Source of the DNA: Luxibacter massiliensis
Lineage (GTDB): Bacteria; Bacillota; Clostridia; Lachnospirales; Lachnospiraceae
Assembly: GCF_900604355.1 (NCBI RefSeq)
Contig: NZ_UWOE01000001.1
Location: 3,348,001 to 3,412,000 of the forward strand
DNA length: 64,000 nucleotides
Direction of reading: 5' to 3'
In this document: positions 25,922-34,410 of the stretch, piece by piece
Layout: every line of letters begins with the position of its first letter
Position numbering within the stretch: position 1 is the first letter of the stretch
Position numbers and translations under genes: made by a program
Notes under the pieces: generated by a model
What the model was told of the DNA's origin: nothing
Databases searched by the model: none
Seen by the model: only the letters and a program-made list of their open reading frames with translations

Positions 25922-27103
25922 TTAAGATTCTCCATCCTTTCTTTTTACTAAAAATATTATAACCGTCCCTGCCCCAGAAATAGCCGCCCCTGCCCACAGC
26001 ATGGCCTTTGCCCCTAAGCTGTCATAGATCCTGCCCCCAAGCAGATTTCCCAGTATATTTCCCGCAAGTGAAGAGAAAATTGCCAGAGACTGCCCCTTAA
26101 CCATATCCTCTGGTTCAATCACCTGGCTGGTATACCATACAATTGCCGGTGTATATAGGCCAAAGGCCAGCATCTGAAGACTCTGTGCCAAATACAGCAT
26201 CCCCACTGTAGATGCCCCCAGGGAAAAGAGGCCCTTTAATGTAAATACCGCTGCAGCAATTTTTAAAAGCAGACGGCTCTCTATCCTGCCTGCAATCCAT
26301 GAAAACCCAAACATCACCGGCAGCTCGCAAAATGCAGCAATTCCTATAGATATGCCCACATTTCCCGCGCCGCCTCCTACGCTTTCCATAATCTGCAATG
26401 AGAATGTATTTAGTATAAAATGCTCCGTGAATATAAGTACAAATCCCAAGAGTATTTGAAAATATGTCACATATTTCTTGATAAACAAACTTGCGGCCCT
26501 TAAAAACCGCTGCTTTTCCTTACTCCTTGCCGGCTCTCTTTTGTAGATACTGAGAGTCCAGATACAAATAAATAAGCCTACATAAAGCCAAAACCCGGCA
26601 GCCAGGATACTGCCCTCCCCGAACTGCTCAATACTCATACCCAGCAAAATTGAGATAACTGCATATGCAACTGACCCGCATCCTCTGGCAACTCCAAAGT
26701 TAATCTCGACCCCCTCGCCTAAATAGTACACATAAACAGCATTTAGTAAAGGCTGTATCACCAATATGCTTATAGTGGCAAGGAGAAGTAAAACCGCTGT
26801 TTTATCCTTCTGCGCATGAACAGTATACAGAGCTGCCAGCAGGGCCATGGTCAGCACACATAAAAAAAGGCTGGCTGTTTTCAGGGTGATTTTTTCCGAT
26901 TTATCTATCACAGCAGCCAATATTTGCTGTAAAAAAATCGCCAGTATATTAGCCGCTGCCAGTATTACCCCAATCTGGCTTGCAGAAAACCCTCTCGCAG
27001 ACAGAAATACAGTGGCAAACCCACAGATAGAACAGTATGCCATCAAGAAAAGACTCTGTATGGCAGAATAACGGATTTTAATGCTCATAACCGACTGCTT
27101 CAT
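25922..27103 (-). CDS. MFS transporter, LacY/MFS_1-like
   Basis: About 393 residues with twelve predicted helices. The start ATG at 27103 overlaps the kinase stop as ATGA, which argues for coupled translation and against a longer reading. Features: FLSARGFSASQIGVILAAANI after helix 1 and a basic central loop (KREPARSKEKQRF). Related to single-solute importers of the nucleoside/lactose/phenylpropionate type. Probably imports a sugar or sugar acid for this operon, in addition to the ABC importer of the second operon. Confidence 0.85.
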   Translation of the reverse strand: MKQSVMSIKIRYSAIQSLFLMAYCSICGFATVFLSARGFSASQIGVILAAANILAIFLQQILAAVIDKSEKITLKTASLFLCVLTMALLAALYTVHAQKDKTAVLLLLATISILVIQPLLNAVYVYYLGEGVEINFGVARGCGSVAYAVISILLGMSIEQFGEGSILAAGFWLYVGLFICIWTLSIYKREPARSKEKQRFLRAASLFIKKYVTYFQILLGFVLIFTEHFILNTFSLQIMESVGGGAGNVGISIGIAAFCELPVMFGFSWIAGRIESRLLLKIAAAVFTLKGLFSLGASTVGMLYLAQSLQMLAFGLYTPAIVWYTSQVIEPEDMVKGQSLAIFSSLAGNILGNLLGGRIYDSLGAKAMLWAGAAISGAGTVIIFLVKRKDGES

Positions 27104-28575
27104 GATATTATCAGGGAACAATAACGTCCATATGCCGTATCCCAGGCTTCTTTATCTCTGGGTTCATAGCACTCTGCCTCAAAGGATCCCTTCACAATAT
27201 CCCTGGCCTCCCTGAGATCCTTCACTTCCCTGCGGGCCATACACTGTACCAGAATATTTCCTATGCAGGCGCCTTCTGCAGGGCCCGCATATACTGGGCG
27301 GCAGATCGCATCTGCGGCCATCTGGTTCAGCATCCGGTTACTGCTGCCGCCTCCTACTATTCTCAGCGCTTTCAGCTTCCTCCCAGTAATCTGTTCCAGC
27401 TCCAGGAAAGTTTTCCTGTATTTCAGGGCCAGGCTCTCATATACGCATCTGGCAATTTCCCCTACTGTCTCAGGAATTGGCTGCCCTGTGGCCTGACAGT
27501 AATCCCTGATCTTCTCCCTCATTCTTCCGGCATTGAAGAACACAGGCATATCAAAGTCTACAATACTTCTAAATGGCCGGGCCTTTTCTGCCTCCCACAC
27601 CACCTGATCCCAGGTCAGAGTTTTGCCCTCATCCTGCCATTCCTCCATACACTGCTGTACTACCCACATACCCATAATGTTTTTCAGCAGCCTTATGTGA
27701 CCGTCCACGGTTCCCTCGTTGGAAAATTTCAGGCGGTAAGACTCTTCTGTAATCACATGTTCCCTGGATTCAATACCAAATAATGACCAGGTTCCGCTGG
27801 AACAGAATACTTCATCCTCCCTTAGGGGAATAGAAGCCACAGCCGAGGCTGTGTCATGGGTTCCCACAGGAACATACGTAAGGCCCCTTTCTCCCAGCTC
27901 CTCCAAAACGGCCCCCAGCAGTGGGATCTGCCTGTGGCCGGACTCTATGATTTCTGGAAATATCTTCTCTGGAAGGCCCAATTTTCTTATAAGCTCTCTG
28001 TCCCAGTCCTTTTTATAAGGACTATAGAGCATGGACGTGGTAGCCATGGTGTATTCCTGAACCTTCTCTCCTGTGAAAAAATATGCCAGCATATCTGGAA
28101 GCATCAGCATCCTGTCTGCGTGTTCTAATGCTGTATCTTGGCTGAGGAGCCTTTCATATAGCTGGAACACTGTATTTCCATAGATTGTCTGGATGCCAGT
28201 ACGCTGAAACATCTCCCACGGAGGGATTACCTTATATACTTCCCTGACTCCCCGGCCGTCAGCATTGCGCATACATCTGGAATTCCCGAGGAGCTGCCCG
28301 TTTTTATCCAGAAGGGCATAATCTGTGCCCCAGGTATCAATCCCTATACTTAAGACTGAACCTAAGCCAGGTTTCTTAACTCCAAGGCGCACTGATTTTT
28401 TTGTCTCATGGTACATACGCAGGATATCCCAGTAATACGTTCCATTGAGATCCACAAAATAATTTTTAAACCTGTGTACTTCATCCAGCTTCAAATGTTT
28501 TCCGTCAAAGGAACCCATAATGCCTCTCCCAGTGCTGGCCCCGAAATCCATTGCAAAAAAATTGGCTGTTTTCAT
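27100..28575 (-). CDS. FGGY carbohydrate kinase, rhamnulokinase-like
   Basis: 491 residues, two ribonuclease-H-like domains. N-terminal phosphate loop AMDFGASTGRGIMG, substrate segment GIDTWGTDYALLD, RNADGRG, and C-terminal FGGY signature-like LKALRIVGGGSSNRMLNQMAADA. The layout matches RhaB-type rhamnulokinases most closely, so the substrate is likely a deoxy-ketose or ketose phosphorylated at C1. L-rhamnulose is a good guess, and the alpha-L-rhamnosidase 17 kb away would supply rhamnose, but no rhamnose isomerase gene is in the window. Confidence 0.88.
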   Translation of the reverse strand: MKTANFFAMDFGASTGRGIMGSFDGKHLKLDEVHRFKNYFVDLNGTYYWDILRMYHETKKSVRLGVKKPGLGSVLSIGIDTWGTDYALLDKNGQLLGNSRCMRNADGRGVREVYKVIPPWEMFQRTGIQTIYGNTVFQLYERLLSQDTALEHADRMLMLPDMLAYFFTGEKVQEYTMATTSMLYSPYKKDWDRELIRKLGLPEKIFPEIIESGHRQIPLLGAVLEELGERGLTYVPVGTHDTASAVASIPLREDEVFCSSGTWSLFGIESREHVITEESYRLKFSNEGTVDGHIRLLKNIMGMWVVQQCMEEWQDEGKTLTWDQVVWEAEKARPFRSIVDFDMPVFFNAGRMREKIRDYCQATGQPIPETVGEIARCVYESLALKYRKTFLELEQITGRKLKALRIVGGGSSNRMLNQMAADAICRPVYAGPAEGACIGNILVQCMARREVKDLREARDIVKGSFEAECYEPRDKEAWDTAYGRYCSLIIS

Positions 28576-28595
28576 TCCTTCCTCCTGGTTTCCCG

Positions 28596-28632
28596 GAGTA
28601 TATCAGGCCGCTTAGGGCGGCCGGACATACTC
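28596..28632. promoter_or_regulatory. Intercistronic hairpin between kinase and isomerase genes
   Basis: A long stem with small mismatches, GAGTAT-TC-GGCCGC against GCGGCC-GA-ATACTC, reaching into the isomerase stop codon. No T-run follows. Probably an mRNA stabilising or processing element within the operon. Confidence 0.6.
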
Positions 28633-29093
28633 TAATGTTTCATAGCCTGCTCAAATTCCTTCATCCGGTTGATTCCATATTGGTTATTCGGTTCATAGTA
28701 GTCTGATCCCAGCCATACGCGGGCAACCTGTATCCCCTCGTCTTCCTTCACGCACCATGCCCCCATGCACAGGACATTGGCGTCACTGTCTGCCCGTGAC
28801 ATCTTTGCTGTAAACAAACTGTAGCAGATAGCAGAACGGATCCCCGAAAACTTATTGGCAGAAATATTCATCCCCTGCCCTGTTCCGCACACCAGTATGC
28901 CCTTGTCATATTCCTGGCTCTGCACGGCCTTGCACACTGGTTCCGCCGCATCCAGATAATACCCTTCGTCTGGACTGTAGCATCCCACGTCCTTTACTTC
29001 ATACCCATCCTCTTTTAGGACTTTTACAACAGCCTCCTTCAAAGGGAATCCACTCGTGTCACATCCGATAATTATTTTTTCCTTTGCCATCAT
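28632..29093 (-). CDS. RpiB/LacA/LacB family sugar-phosphate isomerase
   Basis: 153 residues. IIIGCDTSGFPLKEAVVKVLKE holds the phosphate-binding start; the catalytic Cys is in GILVCGTGQGMNISANKFSGIRSA near 70-90. One member of a tandem pair with the next gene. In galactose-6-phosphate isomerase LacA and LacB form a hetero-oligomer; here the pair might do the same or perform two steps. Ribose-5-phosphate and erythrulose-phosphate isomerases belong to the same family, so the substrate stays open. Confidence 0.88.
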   Translation of the reverse strand: MMAKEKIIIGCDTSGFPLKEAVVKVLKEDGYEVKDVGCYSPDEGYYLDAAEPVCKAVQSQEYDKGILVCGTGQGMNISANKFSGIRSAICYSLFTAKMSRADSDANVLCMGAWCVKEDEGIQVARVWLGSDYYEPNNQYGINRMKEFEQAMKH

Positions 29094-29102
29094 ATATCCC
29101 TC

Positions 29103-29558
29103 CTAGTATTCCTTTTCAATGACAGCGGCACGCTCCATGCCTTCTGCATCCCGTCCTGTGTATTGTACCAGCAGCCAGGCTTCTATCATTTTGGCTGTAT
29201 AGGCCGCGCTGGGCATCAGCCATCCCCCTGTACAGAGTACATTAGTATTATTATCTGCGGCTGCCAGCACCGCCCTCTCCAAATCCCATGTAAGGGCTGC
29301 GCGGACTCCTACGAATTTATTAGCAGCCATAGCCATGCCGATCCCGGAGCCGCACATCAAGATCCCCCTCTGATATTTACCCTCCTGGATTCCTCTTGCC
29401 ACAATTTCTGCCGCATCACTGAAGTCCCCGTGTTCTGGGCCGGATGTTCCTGTATCTTCCACGTCATACCCCTTCTCTCTGAGAATCCCAATAACCTCTT
29501 CCTTCATATCATGGGCCGCAATGTCCGCCCCCATAATAATCTTGTACCCTAATCTCAT
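29103..29558 (-). CDS. RpiB/LacA/LacB family sugar-phosphate isomerase
   Basis: 151 residues with IIMGADIAAHDMKEEVIGIL at the start and Cys in GILMCGSGIGMAMAANKFVGVRAA. Nine bases upstream of the paralogue. The His-containing ADIAAHD motif is closer to RpiB than the partner's CDTSGFP, so the two have diverged at the active site and may be complementary subunits. Strong AAAGGAGG site. Confidence 0.88.
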   Translation of the reverse strand: MRLGYKIIMGADIAAHDMKEEVIGILREKGYDVEDTGTSGPEHGDFSDAAEIVARGIQEGKYQRGILMCGSGIGMAMAANKFVGVRAALTWDLERAVLAAADNNTNVLCTGGWLMPSAAYTAKMIEAWLLVQYTGRDAEGMERAAVIEKEY

Positions 29559-29576
29559 AGTCTTTTCCTCCTTTTA

Positions 29577-30854
29577 TTATTCACTCATCTCATCTATCTG
29601 CCCCTGCGTCATTAAAGGAATCTTTATCCCTATCCGCTTACTTTCATGTATAGACTGGGCTCCAGATTCACACACCTCCAGCTTGTCAAACGCCAGTATG
29701 GGCGTTGGGCCGGCCAGTAAAACCCCATAATTCTGAATGACAGCCACAGGGTGTTCCAGATCCAGGCCCTCTGCTATTTTCTCCCAGCTTTCAAATAATT
29801 CTTCATATGTATAACGGCTGCATTGCTTCAGTACCCCATAACTTTCCGGGTAAAGAGTTGTCTCATACACTGTATCTGTCACAGCAAACCCCATGGCATA
29901 AACAGGACTTGCCAGAATAACTGAATGAATCTCCGGGTGCAGCTCATAGATCCGTTTGTGGAGGGGTGCAGTCTCATGAGGCACTTTTCCCTTTTCCCGG
30001 TACCCCTCCTCAATAAGAACCAGATCCTCCGGGGCCATTTTCCCATTATCCCCGCCTGCAGGGGTTATGACAAACCCTTGATTCCCTGTCCTTACAGACA
30101 TAACTCCCACTGCACTGGCAAACAGCTTCTTTGTATATCCCCGTCTGACAATGTCAGACAGTACCCGCCTGGCGTCTAATTCCACACAGGTGCGGCCTAT
30201 AACCTCTTTTTCTGGGAATATAGTTTCTGCCCCCTCCATCCTTCTTAAAAGATCTGAATCAGAGATTCTCTTAGGAGTTCCTAGCATATGGCTGTTAATC
30301 TGTATCCGGGCCGCAATGTCCAAAGCCTCAAATTTCTGAAAGGCGTCCAGCAATCCTTTCTTGCTTCCCACAAACGCGCTATGCTTTTCCAGGATGGCTG
30401 AATCATATCCATTCTCAAATGCCTGCATCACTGTGTCCACCAGCTTCATAGAACCCGGAAGGGCATAAGGCGTCAGTCCCGGAAGGCCGGCCACCTCATA
30501 AATCTTCCCTGCCAGCCTGGTCTCCGGCACCTGGTTCAGCACGCTCATCGTCACTGTAGCAGGTGCATGTGCATGGATGACAGCCTTGATATCAGGACGT
30601 TTCAATAAGATACTTCTGTGTATGTGGTATTCTGACGTGGGCTTATGTTTACCTTCAACTGTGCCATCAGGCAGTATTTTGACAATATCTTCCCGGGTCA
30701 GGGACTTTTTATCTATTGATGTAGGCGTTACCCACATAACCCCTTCATTATCCATAATGGAAGCATTCCCCCCTGTGAGGGATGTCATCTCTACGTCATA
30801 GATCCGTTCCATAATCCTGCAAAGCTCTTCAGCAGGATGAAGCATTTCCTGCAT
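29577..30854 (-). CDS. Tandem class II aldolase/adducin-domain protein
   Basis: About 425 residues from ATG 30854 behind AAGGGGGT; longer frames lack a ribosome site. Two class II aldolase domains are fused. The first (about 1-205) keeps the metal set: Glu in TSEYHIH, HxH in IHAHAP and a third His in LEKHSAF. The second (about 225-420) has ILASPV where HxH should be and Asn in IQNYGV where the third His should be, so it looks unable to bind the metal. First gene of the 11-gene operon. The active half probably cleaves the phosphorylated ketose to DHAP and an aldehyde, as fuculose- and rhamnulose-1-phosphate aldolases do. Confidence 0.87.
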   Translation of the reverse strand: MQEMLHPAEELCRIMERIYDVEMTSLTGGNASIMDNEGVMWVTPTSIDKKSLTREDIVKILPDGTVEGKHKPTSEYHIHRSILLKRPDIKAVIHAHAPATVTMSVLNQVPETRLAGKIYEVAGLPGLTPYALPGSMKLVDTVMQAFENGYDSAILEKHSAFVGSKKGLLDAFQKFEALDIAARIQINSHMLGTPKRISDSDLLRRMEGAETIFPEKEVIGRTCVELDARRVLSDIVRRGYTKKLFASAVGVMSVRTGNQGFVITPAGGDNGKMAPEDLVLIEEGYREKGKVPHETAPLHKRIYELHPEIHSVILASPVYAMGFAVTDTVYETTLYPESYGVLKQCSRYTYEELFESWEKIAEGLDLEHPVAVIQNYGVLLAGPTPILAFDKLEVCESGAQSIHESKRIGIKIPLMTQGQIDEMSE

Positions 30855-30876
30855 ATTATATACCCCCTTAATCATT

Positions 30877-30891
30877 ATTGGTATGACAAAT
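30877..30891. promoter_or_regulatory. Candidate operator between promoter and aldolase gene
   Basis: ATTGGTATGACAAAT lies just downstream of the predicted minus-strand start, 23 bases before the gene. Its half ATTTGTCATA recurs at 30993-31002 next to the plus-strand promoter. The TTGGT-N-GAC pattern is like the FadR-type boxes near the GntR gene at 43200. Confidence 0.4.
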
Positions 30892-30914
30892 ATAATATTT
30901 TTATTTATATTCAT

Positions 30915-30943
30915 AATATATATCACCAATTTTATCATGTCAA
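30915..30943 (-). promoter_or_regulatory. Sigma-A promoter of the 11-gene catabolic operon
   Basis: Minus-strand TTGACA at 30938-30943, 17-base spacer, TATATT at 30915-30920. Predicted start near 30908, giving a leader of about 55 bases. Confidence 0.75.
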
Positions 30944-30954
30944 TATGCCTTTTT

Positions 30955-30982
30955 AACCAAAATAGTCTTATGTATTTTGGTT
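30955..30982. promoter_or_regulatory. Inverted repeat between the divergent promoters
   Basis: AACCAAAATA and TATTTTGGTT, perfect 10 bp arms with an 8-base spacer, placed between the two divergent -35 boxes. The symmetry and position suit a dimeric regulator controlling both directions. The rest of this spacer up to 31240 holds no gene. Confidence 0.5.
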
Positions 30983-31008
30983 ATTTTTTATTATTTGTCA
31001 TATCTATA

Positions 31009-31037
31009 TTGACTTTCAAATTCATTCCTTATATAAT
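31009..31037 (+). promoter_or_regulatory. Sigma-A promoter of the dehydrogenase/reductase unit
   Basis: TTGACT at 31009-31014, 17-base spacer, TATAAT at 31032-31037. The transcript would carry a 200-base leader with a CAGGCAGA/TCTGCCTG stem near 31050-31085, which might be regulatory. Confidence 0.8.
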
Positions 31038-31240
31038 CAGGCTACATACATCAGGCAGATATACAAAACGTCTTTCTGCCTGTTCATAACCTCAGGCCGC
31101 TTCGCAGCTTTTTTAAGAAGGGTTCCTTTCTTCTTATTCATCAGGCAGACTTCCATCCAGGCTTATACAGACTGTATAAAAACGGGAGTTTCCTGGCGGG
31201 GTTAAATTACAAACTCATCATAAACAGGAGGAAAACCACT

Positions 31241-32251
31241 ATGTTAAAAACGAGAAAAGTAATCTTTTCTGAGCCCGGCAAGGTACAGCTGTACACAGAG
31301 GATTTTGATGATTCCAATATCCCAGCCGGACATGTACTGCTCAAAAACCACTATAGTCTGATCAGCACAGGAACCGAGCTGGCCTGCCTGGACGGACTGG
31401 AGGATTGGTTCACCATGCCCGCTGTGCCGGGATATGTCTGCGTCGGTGAAATTGTTAAAAAAGCAGAGGATATTACAGATTATCAGGTCGGCGATATTAT
31501 ATACAATTATGGAGGGCATCAGGAATATAACATCATGCCTGTTACCGGCTGTTTTTGCAAGGTACCCTCTGCAATCAGCGAAAAATATGCGCCCCTCATC
31601 CGTATGGCGACTATTGCACTAGCCGCAGTGCGTGCCGCGGATATCCAGTTAGGCGATTATGTAGCTGTGACAGGACAGGGAACCATTGGTATTATGGCCG
31701 CCCAGCTGGCCCATCTCCAGGGGGCAGTCTCCATTGGCATTGACCGCCATGATTCACGCCTCTCTATAGCTGAAGAATGCCAAGTAGATTATACTGTCAA
31801 CCCCAAAAGCACAAATACCGCCTTAAAAATCCAAGAACTCACAGAGGGCAGGATGCTGAACACACTGATTGAAGCCATCGGCAATACACAAGTTATCATG
31901 GACAGTATGGAATATATGGCTAAAAACGGAGAAATCGTCCTGCTTGGCACCCCACGCACTCAGTATGTACACAACTGTGCCGATGCTTTCTTTAAAGTAT
32001 TCCACTCTGACTATAATCTCCGTTTCAAAGGCGCCCACGAGTGGAAAGACCCCTATGAACCAGACAGCTTTGTAAAGCATTCCATTATACGCAACACAAA
32101 AGTAGTTATGGATTACATGGCGCAAGACCGGATCATCTACAAGCCTCTCCTTACCCACGTGGTTCGTCCTGAGGAATGCAGAGATATTTACCACGCACTT
32201 GGGAATGACAAAGAAACATATCTGGGCGTTGTGTTCGATTGGACGAAATAA
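31241..32251 (+). CDS. Medium-chain dehydrogenase/reductase family protein
   Basis: 336 residues. N-terminal GroES-like domain (LISTGTELACLDG, VPGYVCVGEIVKKAEDI) and a Rossmann domain with GQGTIGIMAAQLA near 147-159. The catalytic and structural zinc cysteines of classical alcohol dehydrogenases are not seen, so zinc dependence is doubtful; the STGTE start is typical of a BchC/L-threonine-dehydrogenase-like branch. Probably oxidises or reduces a sugar or polyol. First gene of a two-gene unit divergent from the aldolase operon. Confidence 0.85.
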   Translation: MLKTRKVIFSEPGKVQLYTEDFDDSNIPAGHVLLKNHYSLISTGTELACLDGLEDWFTMPAVPGYVCVGEIVKKAEDITDYQVGDIIYNYGGHQEYNIMPVTGCFCKVPSAISEKYAPLIRMATIALAAVRAADIQLGDYVAVTGQGTIGIMAAQLAHLQGAVSIGIDRHDSRLSIAEECQVDYTVNPKSTNTALKIQELTEGRMLNTLIEAIGNTQVIMDSMEYMAKNGEIVLLGTPRTQYVHNCADAFFKVFHSDYNLRFKGAHEWKDPYEPDSFVKHSIIRNTKVVMDYMAQDRIIYKPLLTHVVRPEECRDIYHALGNDKETYLGVVFDWTK

Positions 32252-32263
32252 GGGGAGGGCGCT

Positions 32264-33199
32264 ATGAAATATATTCCCCTTGGCCCAGATGCCCTTCCTG
32301 TTTCAGAAATCGCCCTGGGATGCGCCAGAATATCCACCCTGGATATCTTAAGGGCTGAAAATATCATATCCGCTGCCATCTCTGAAGGGATTAACTTCTT
32401 CGACCATGCCGACGCATATGGCAACGGCCTTTCAGAAGAAACCTTCTCCAGGGCACTTAAAAACCTTGGCTGTTCCAGGGACAAAATCATCCTTCAGTCC
32501 AAATGTACGATACGGGATCTGGATTTGCCAACTCAATACTATGACCACAGCAAGGAGCATATCATTACATCTGTCAATGAAAGCCTCCGCCGCCTGGATA
32601 CGGACTATCTGGACATTCTGCTTCTGCACAGGCCAGATCCCCTCACACGGCCGGAAGAAGTTGCAGAAGCTTTCGATATATTGAAACGCTCTGGAAAAGT
32701 CCGTTATTTCGGCGTAAGCAACCATAACCGCTTCCAGATGGAACTGTTAAATAGCTGCCTGAAACAGCCCTTAGCGGCGAACCAGATGCAGTTTAACCTA
32801 TCCCATACCCCTTTGATTACAGCGGGGATAAATGTAAATATGGACACTGATGAATCTGTGATGCGGGATGCGGGGACCATTGAATACTGCAGGCTGCACC
32901 ATATTTCCCTCCAGGCATGGGCGCCTTTTCAGTTTGGACTGCTGAAAGGAAATTATCTGGGCGACTATGAACACTATCCTGATCTAAACAAAAAGCTGGA
33001 TGAGCTGTCTGGACAATACCAGGTACCGGCCTCTGCTGTGGCCGTGGCCTGGATTCTCCGCCACCCGGCACAATTTCAGGTCCTGGTTGGAAGCATGACT
33101 CCCTCACGCCTCAAGGATGCGTGCAGGGCCTCAGAAATTGAACTTTCAAGGATAGAATGGTTTGAGTTGTACAAAGCCGCAGGTAATCCTCTTCCATAA
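32264..33199 (+). CDS. Aldo/keto reductase, YdhF-like branch
   Basis: 311 residues, TIM barrel. Catalytic tetrad candidates: Asp in NFFDHADAYG, Tyr in the same segment, Lys in KIILQSKC and His in ILLLHRPDPL. The C-terminal cofactor region includes VLVGSMTPSRLKDA. Starts 12 bases after the dehydrogenase gene with an AAGGGGAGGG site. Reduces a sugar-derived carbonyl with NAD(P)H or works in reverse; substrate unknown. Confidence 0.9.
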   Translation: MKYIPLGPDALPVSEIALGCARISTLDILRAENIISAAISEGINFFDHADAYGNGLSEETFSRALKNLGCSRDKIILQSKCTIRDLDLPTQYYDHSKEHIITSVNESLRRLDTDYLDILLLHRPDPLTRPEEVAEAFDILKRSGKVRYFGVSNHNRFQMELLNSCLKQPLAANQMQFNLSHTPLITAGINVNMDTDESVMRDAGTIEYCRLHHISLQAWAPFQFGLLKGNYLGDYEHYPDLNKKLDELSGQYQVPASAVAVAWILRHPAQFQVLVGSMTPSRLKDACRASEIELSRIEWFELYKAAGNPLP

Positions 33200-33243
33200 A
33201 GCTTTTTAAATATACCGGTTACATTCTGAATCATTTTAAATAT

Positions 33244-33268
33244 GGGAGCTGCAGACTCTGCAGCTCCC
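33244..33268. terminator. Hairpin between convergent reductase genes
   Basis: GGGAGCTGCAGA/TCTGCAGCTCCC, a perfect 12 bp stem, sits between genes ending at 33199 (+) and 33294 (-). Flanks are A/T-rich without a long T-run, so it may serve both sides weakly. Confidence 0.65.
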
Positions 33269-33293
33269 AAAAATCATTTCCCGGCAGTCCCCA

Positions 33294-34313
33294 CTAATCA
33301 CTTAAGAATCCTGGTGGCTTCCCGAACAGTCCCATCATGTTATAATCCTGTGGGATAACAAACTCATCCTGTATTGCATGAATCTTATCCACAATCTCCA
33401 TATCCAAAGGCCCCTTCTCGGCATAGGCCAGGTTTGCCTTAATATGCCCCGCCTCTCTTGCACCCGCACAGTGTGTATGTATATCATCAAAAGCCAGAAT
33501 ATAGCGGAGAGCCAGTTCAAACATGTCCATCCCCAGCTCATCTGACAGGTCATAAATCTTCTGCAGCTTCCTTCCAGTATTTACCTGTACCTCATCCCCA
33601 GAATCCAGAAGCTCGTTAAGCTCTTCCCTGCGTTTAGATACAAGGAACTTATTTCCCATCCCAAAACCTGCGCCAACCAAAATTCCACAGTCGTGTCTTT
33701 TTGCAGCCGGTATGAGATAGTCAAAAATAGGCCTGGCGATTAAGCTGATTCCGCCTGCCACCAGCGCACAGTCGATACGCCCTGTGTCAATCAGCTTCGC
33801 ACTCTTAACATACTCCGTGGAACCCAGTCCAATATTGGCAATATAGCCTTCCTTCTTCAGCTCTTCCAATGTGGATAGGATCACACTATCGCCAGTTTCA
33901 TAGTCAAATCCCCAGCAGTCCCAGTCCGGCTCATGTATCATGCACATATCAAGCTGCTCCTTCCTGGAAATCCAGAGGCTGTGCTTCACTGCCCTTTTAA
34001 TTTCTTTTGGATCCTGGTATGCAGCATACCCTTTTGCCCTGGTCACTGTCCTGTCATGGAGATAACCAATCTTTGTGGAGACATAACATCTTTTATCGGG
34101 ATGCTTAAACGCCCCTCTTGCTACGATTTCCTCACTTTCCCCAAAGCCGTACATCGAAGCAGTGTCAAAGATGTTAATGGGGGACTCCATAGCAAAATCC
34201 ATGAGTTCTTCTGATAAATCCGGGTGAATATCATATTCCCCTGTAAACTGAAAACACCCGAGTCCCAGGGCCGACACCTCAAACCCTGTCCTCCCAAGCC
34301 TTCTTGTAATCAT
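33294..34313 (-). CDS. Aldo/keto reductase, L-fucose-dehydrogenase-like
   Basis: About 339 residues from ATG 34313, set by AAGGAGGAACAG. It begins MITRRLGRTGFEVSALGLGCFQF. Tetrad: Asp and Tyr in NIFDTASMYGFGE, Lys in YVSTKIGY, His in DMCMIHEPDWD. Unusual for the family is the short QDEFVIPQDYNMMGLFGKPPGF end. Last gene of the second minus operon, 97 bases after the SDR gene with a hairpin between. Probably acts on a pathway aldose or ketose. Confidence 0.88.
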   Translation of the reverse strand: MITRRLGRTGFEVSALGLGCFQFTGEYDIHPDLSEELMDFAMESPINIFDTASMYGFGESEEIVARGAFKHPDKRCYVSTKIGYLHDRTVTRAKGYAAYQDPKEIKRAVKHSLWISRKEQLDMCMIHEPDWDCWGFDYETGDSVILSTLEELKKEGYIANIGLGSTEYVKSAKLIDTGRIDCALVAGGISLIARPIFDYLIPAAKRHDCGILVGAGFGMGNKFLVSKRREELNELLDSGDEVQVNTGRKLQKIYDLSDELGMDMFELALRYILAFDDIHTHCAGAREAGHIKANLAYAEKGPLDMEIVDKIHAIQDEFVIPQDYNMMGLFGKPPGFLSD

Positions 34314-34348
34314 ACTGTTCCTCCTTTTTATAATAGAATATGTTTGTA

Positions 34349-34384
34349 TGCCTATCTCCTGCCCTTGAAAGAGGCAGGAGGCAT
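34349..34384. promoter_or_regulatory. Intercistronic hairpin before the reductase gene
   Basis: CTCCTGCC/GGCAGGAG stem at 34356-34380, extended by ATGCC/GGCAT. It is the third such hairpin within the operon spacers of this island; likely a processing or attenuation site. Confidence 0.55.
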
Positions 34385-34410
34385 CTCTCATACAGGTATA
34401 GGCCGGCCCT

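Noticed and set aside
28632..29558. Galactose-6-phosphate isomerase LacAB of the tagatose pathway
   Set aside because: No tagatose-6-phosphate kinase, aldolase or lactose PTS nearby; family membership alone does not support this substrate.
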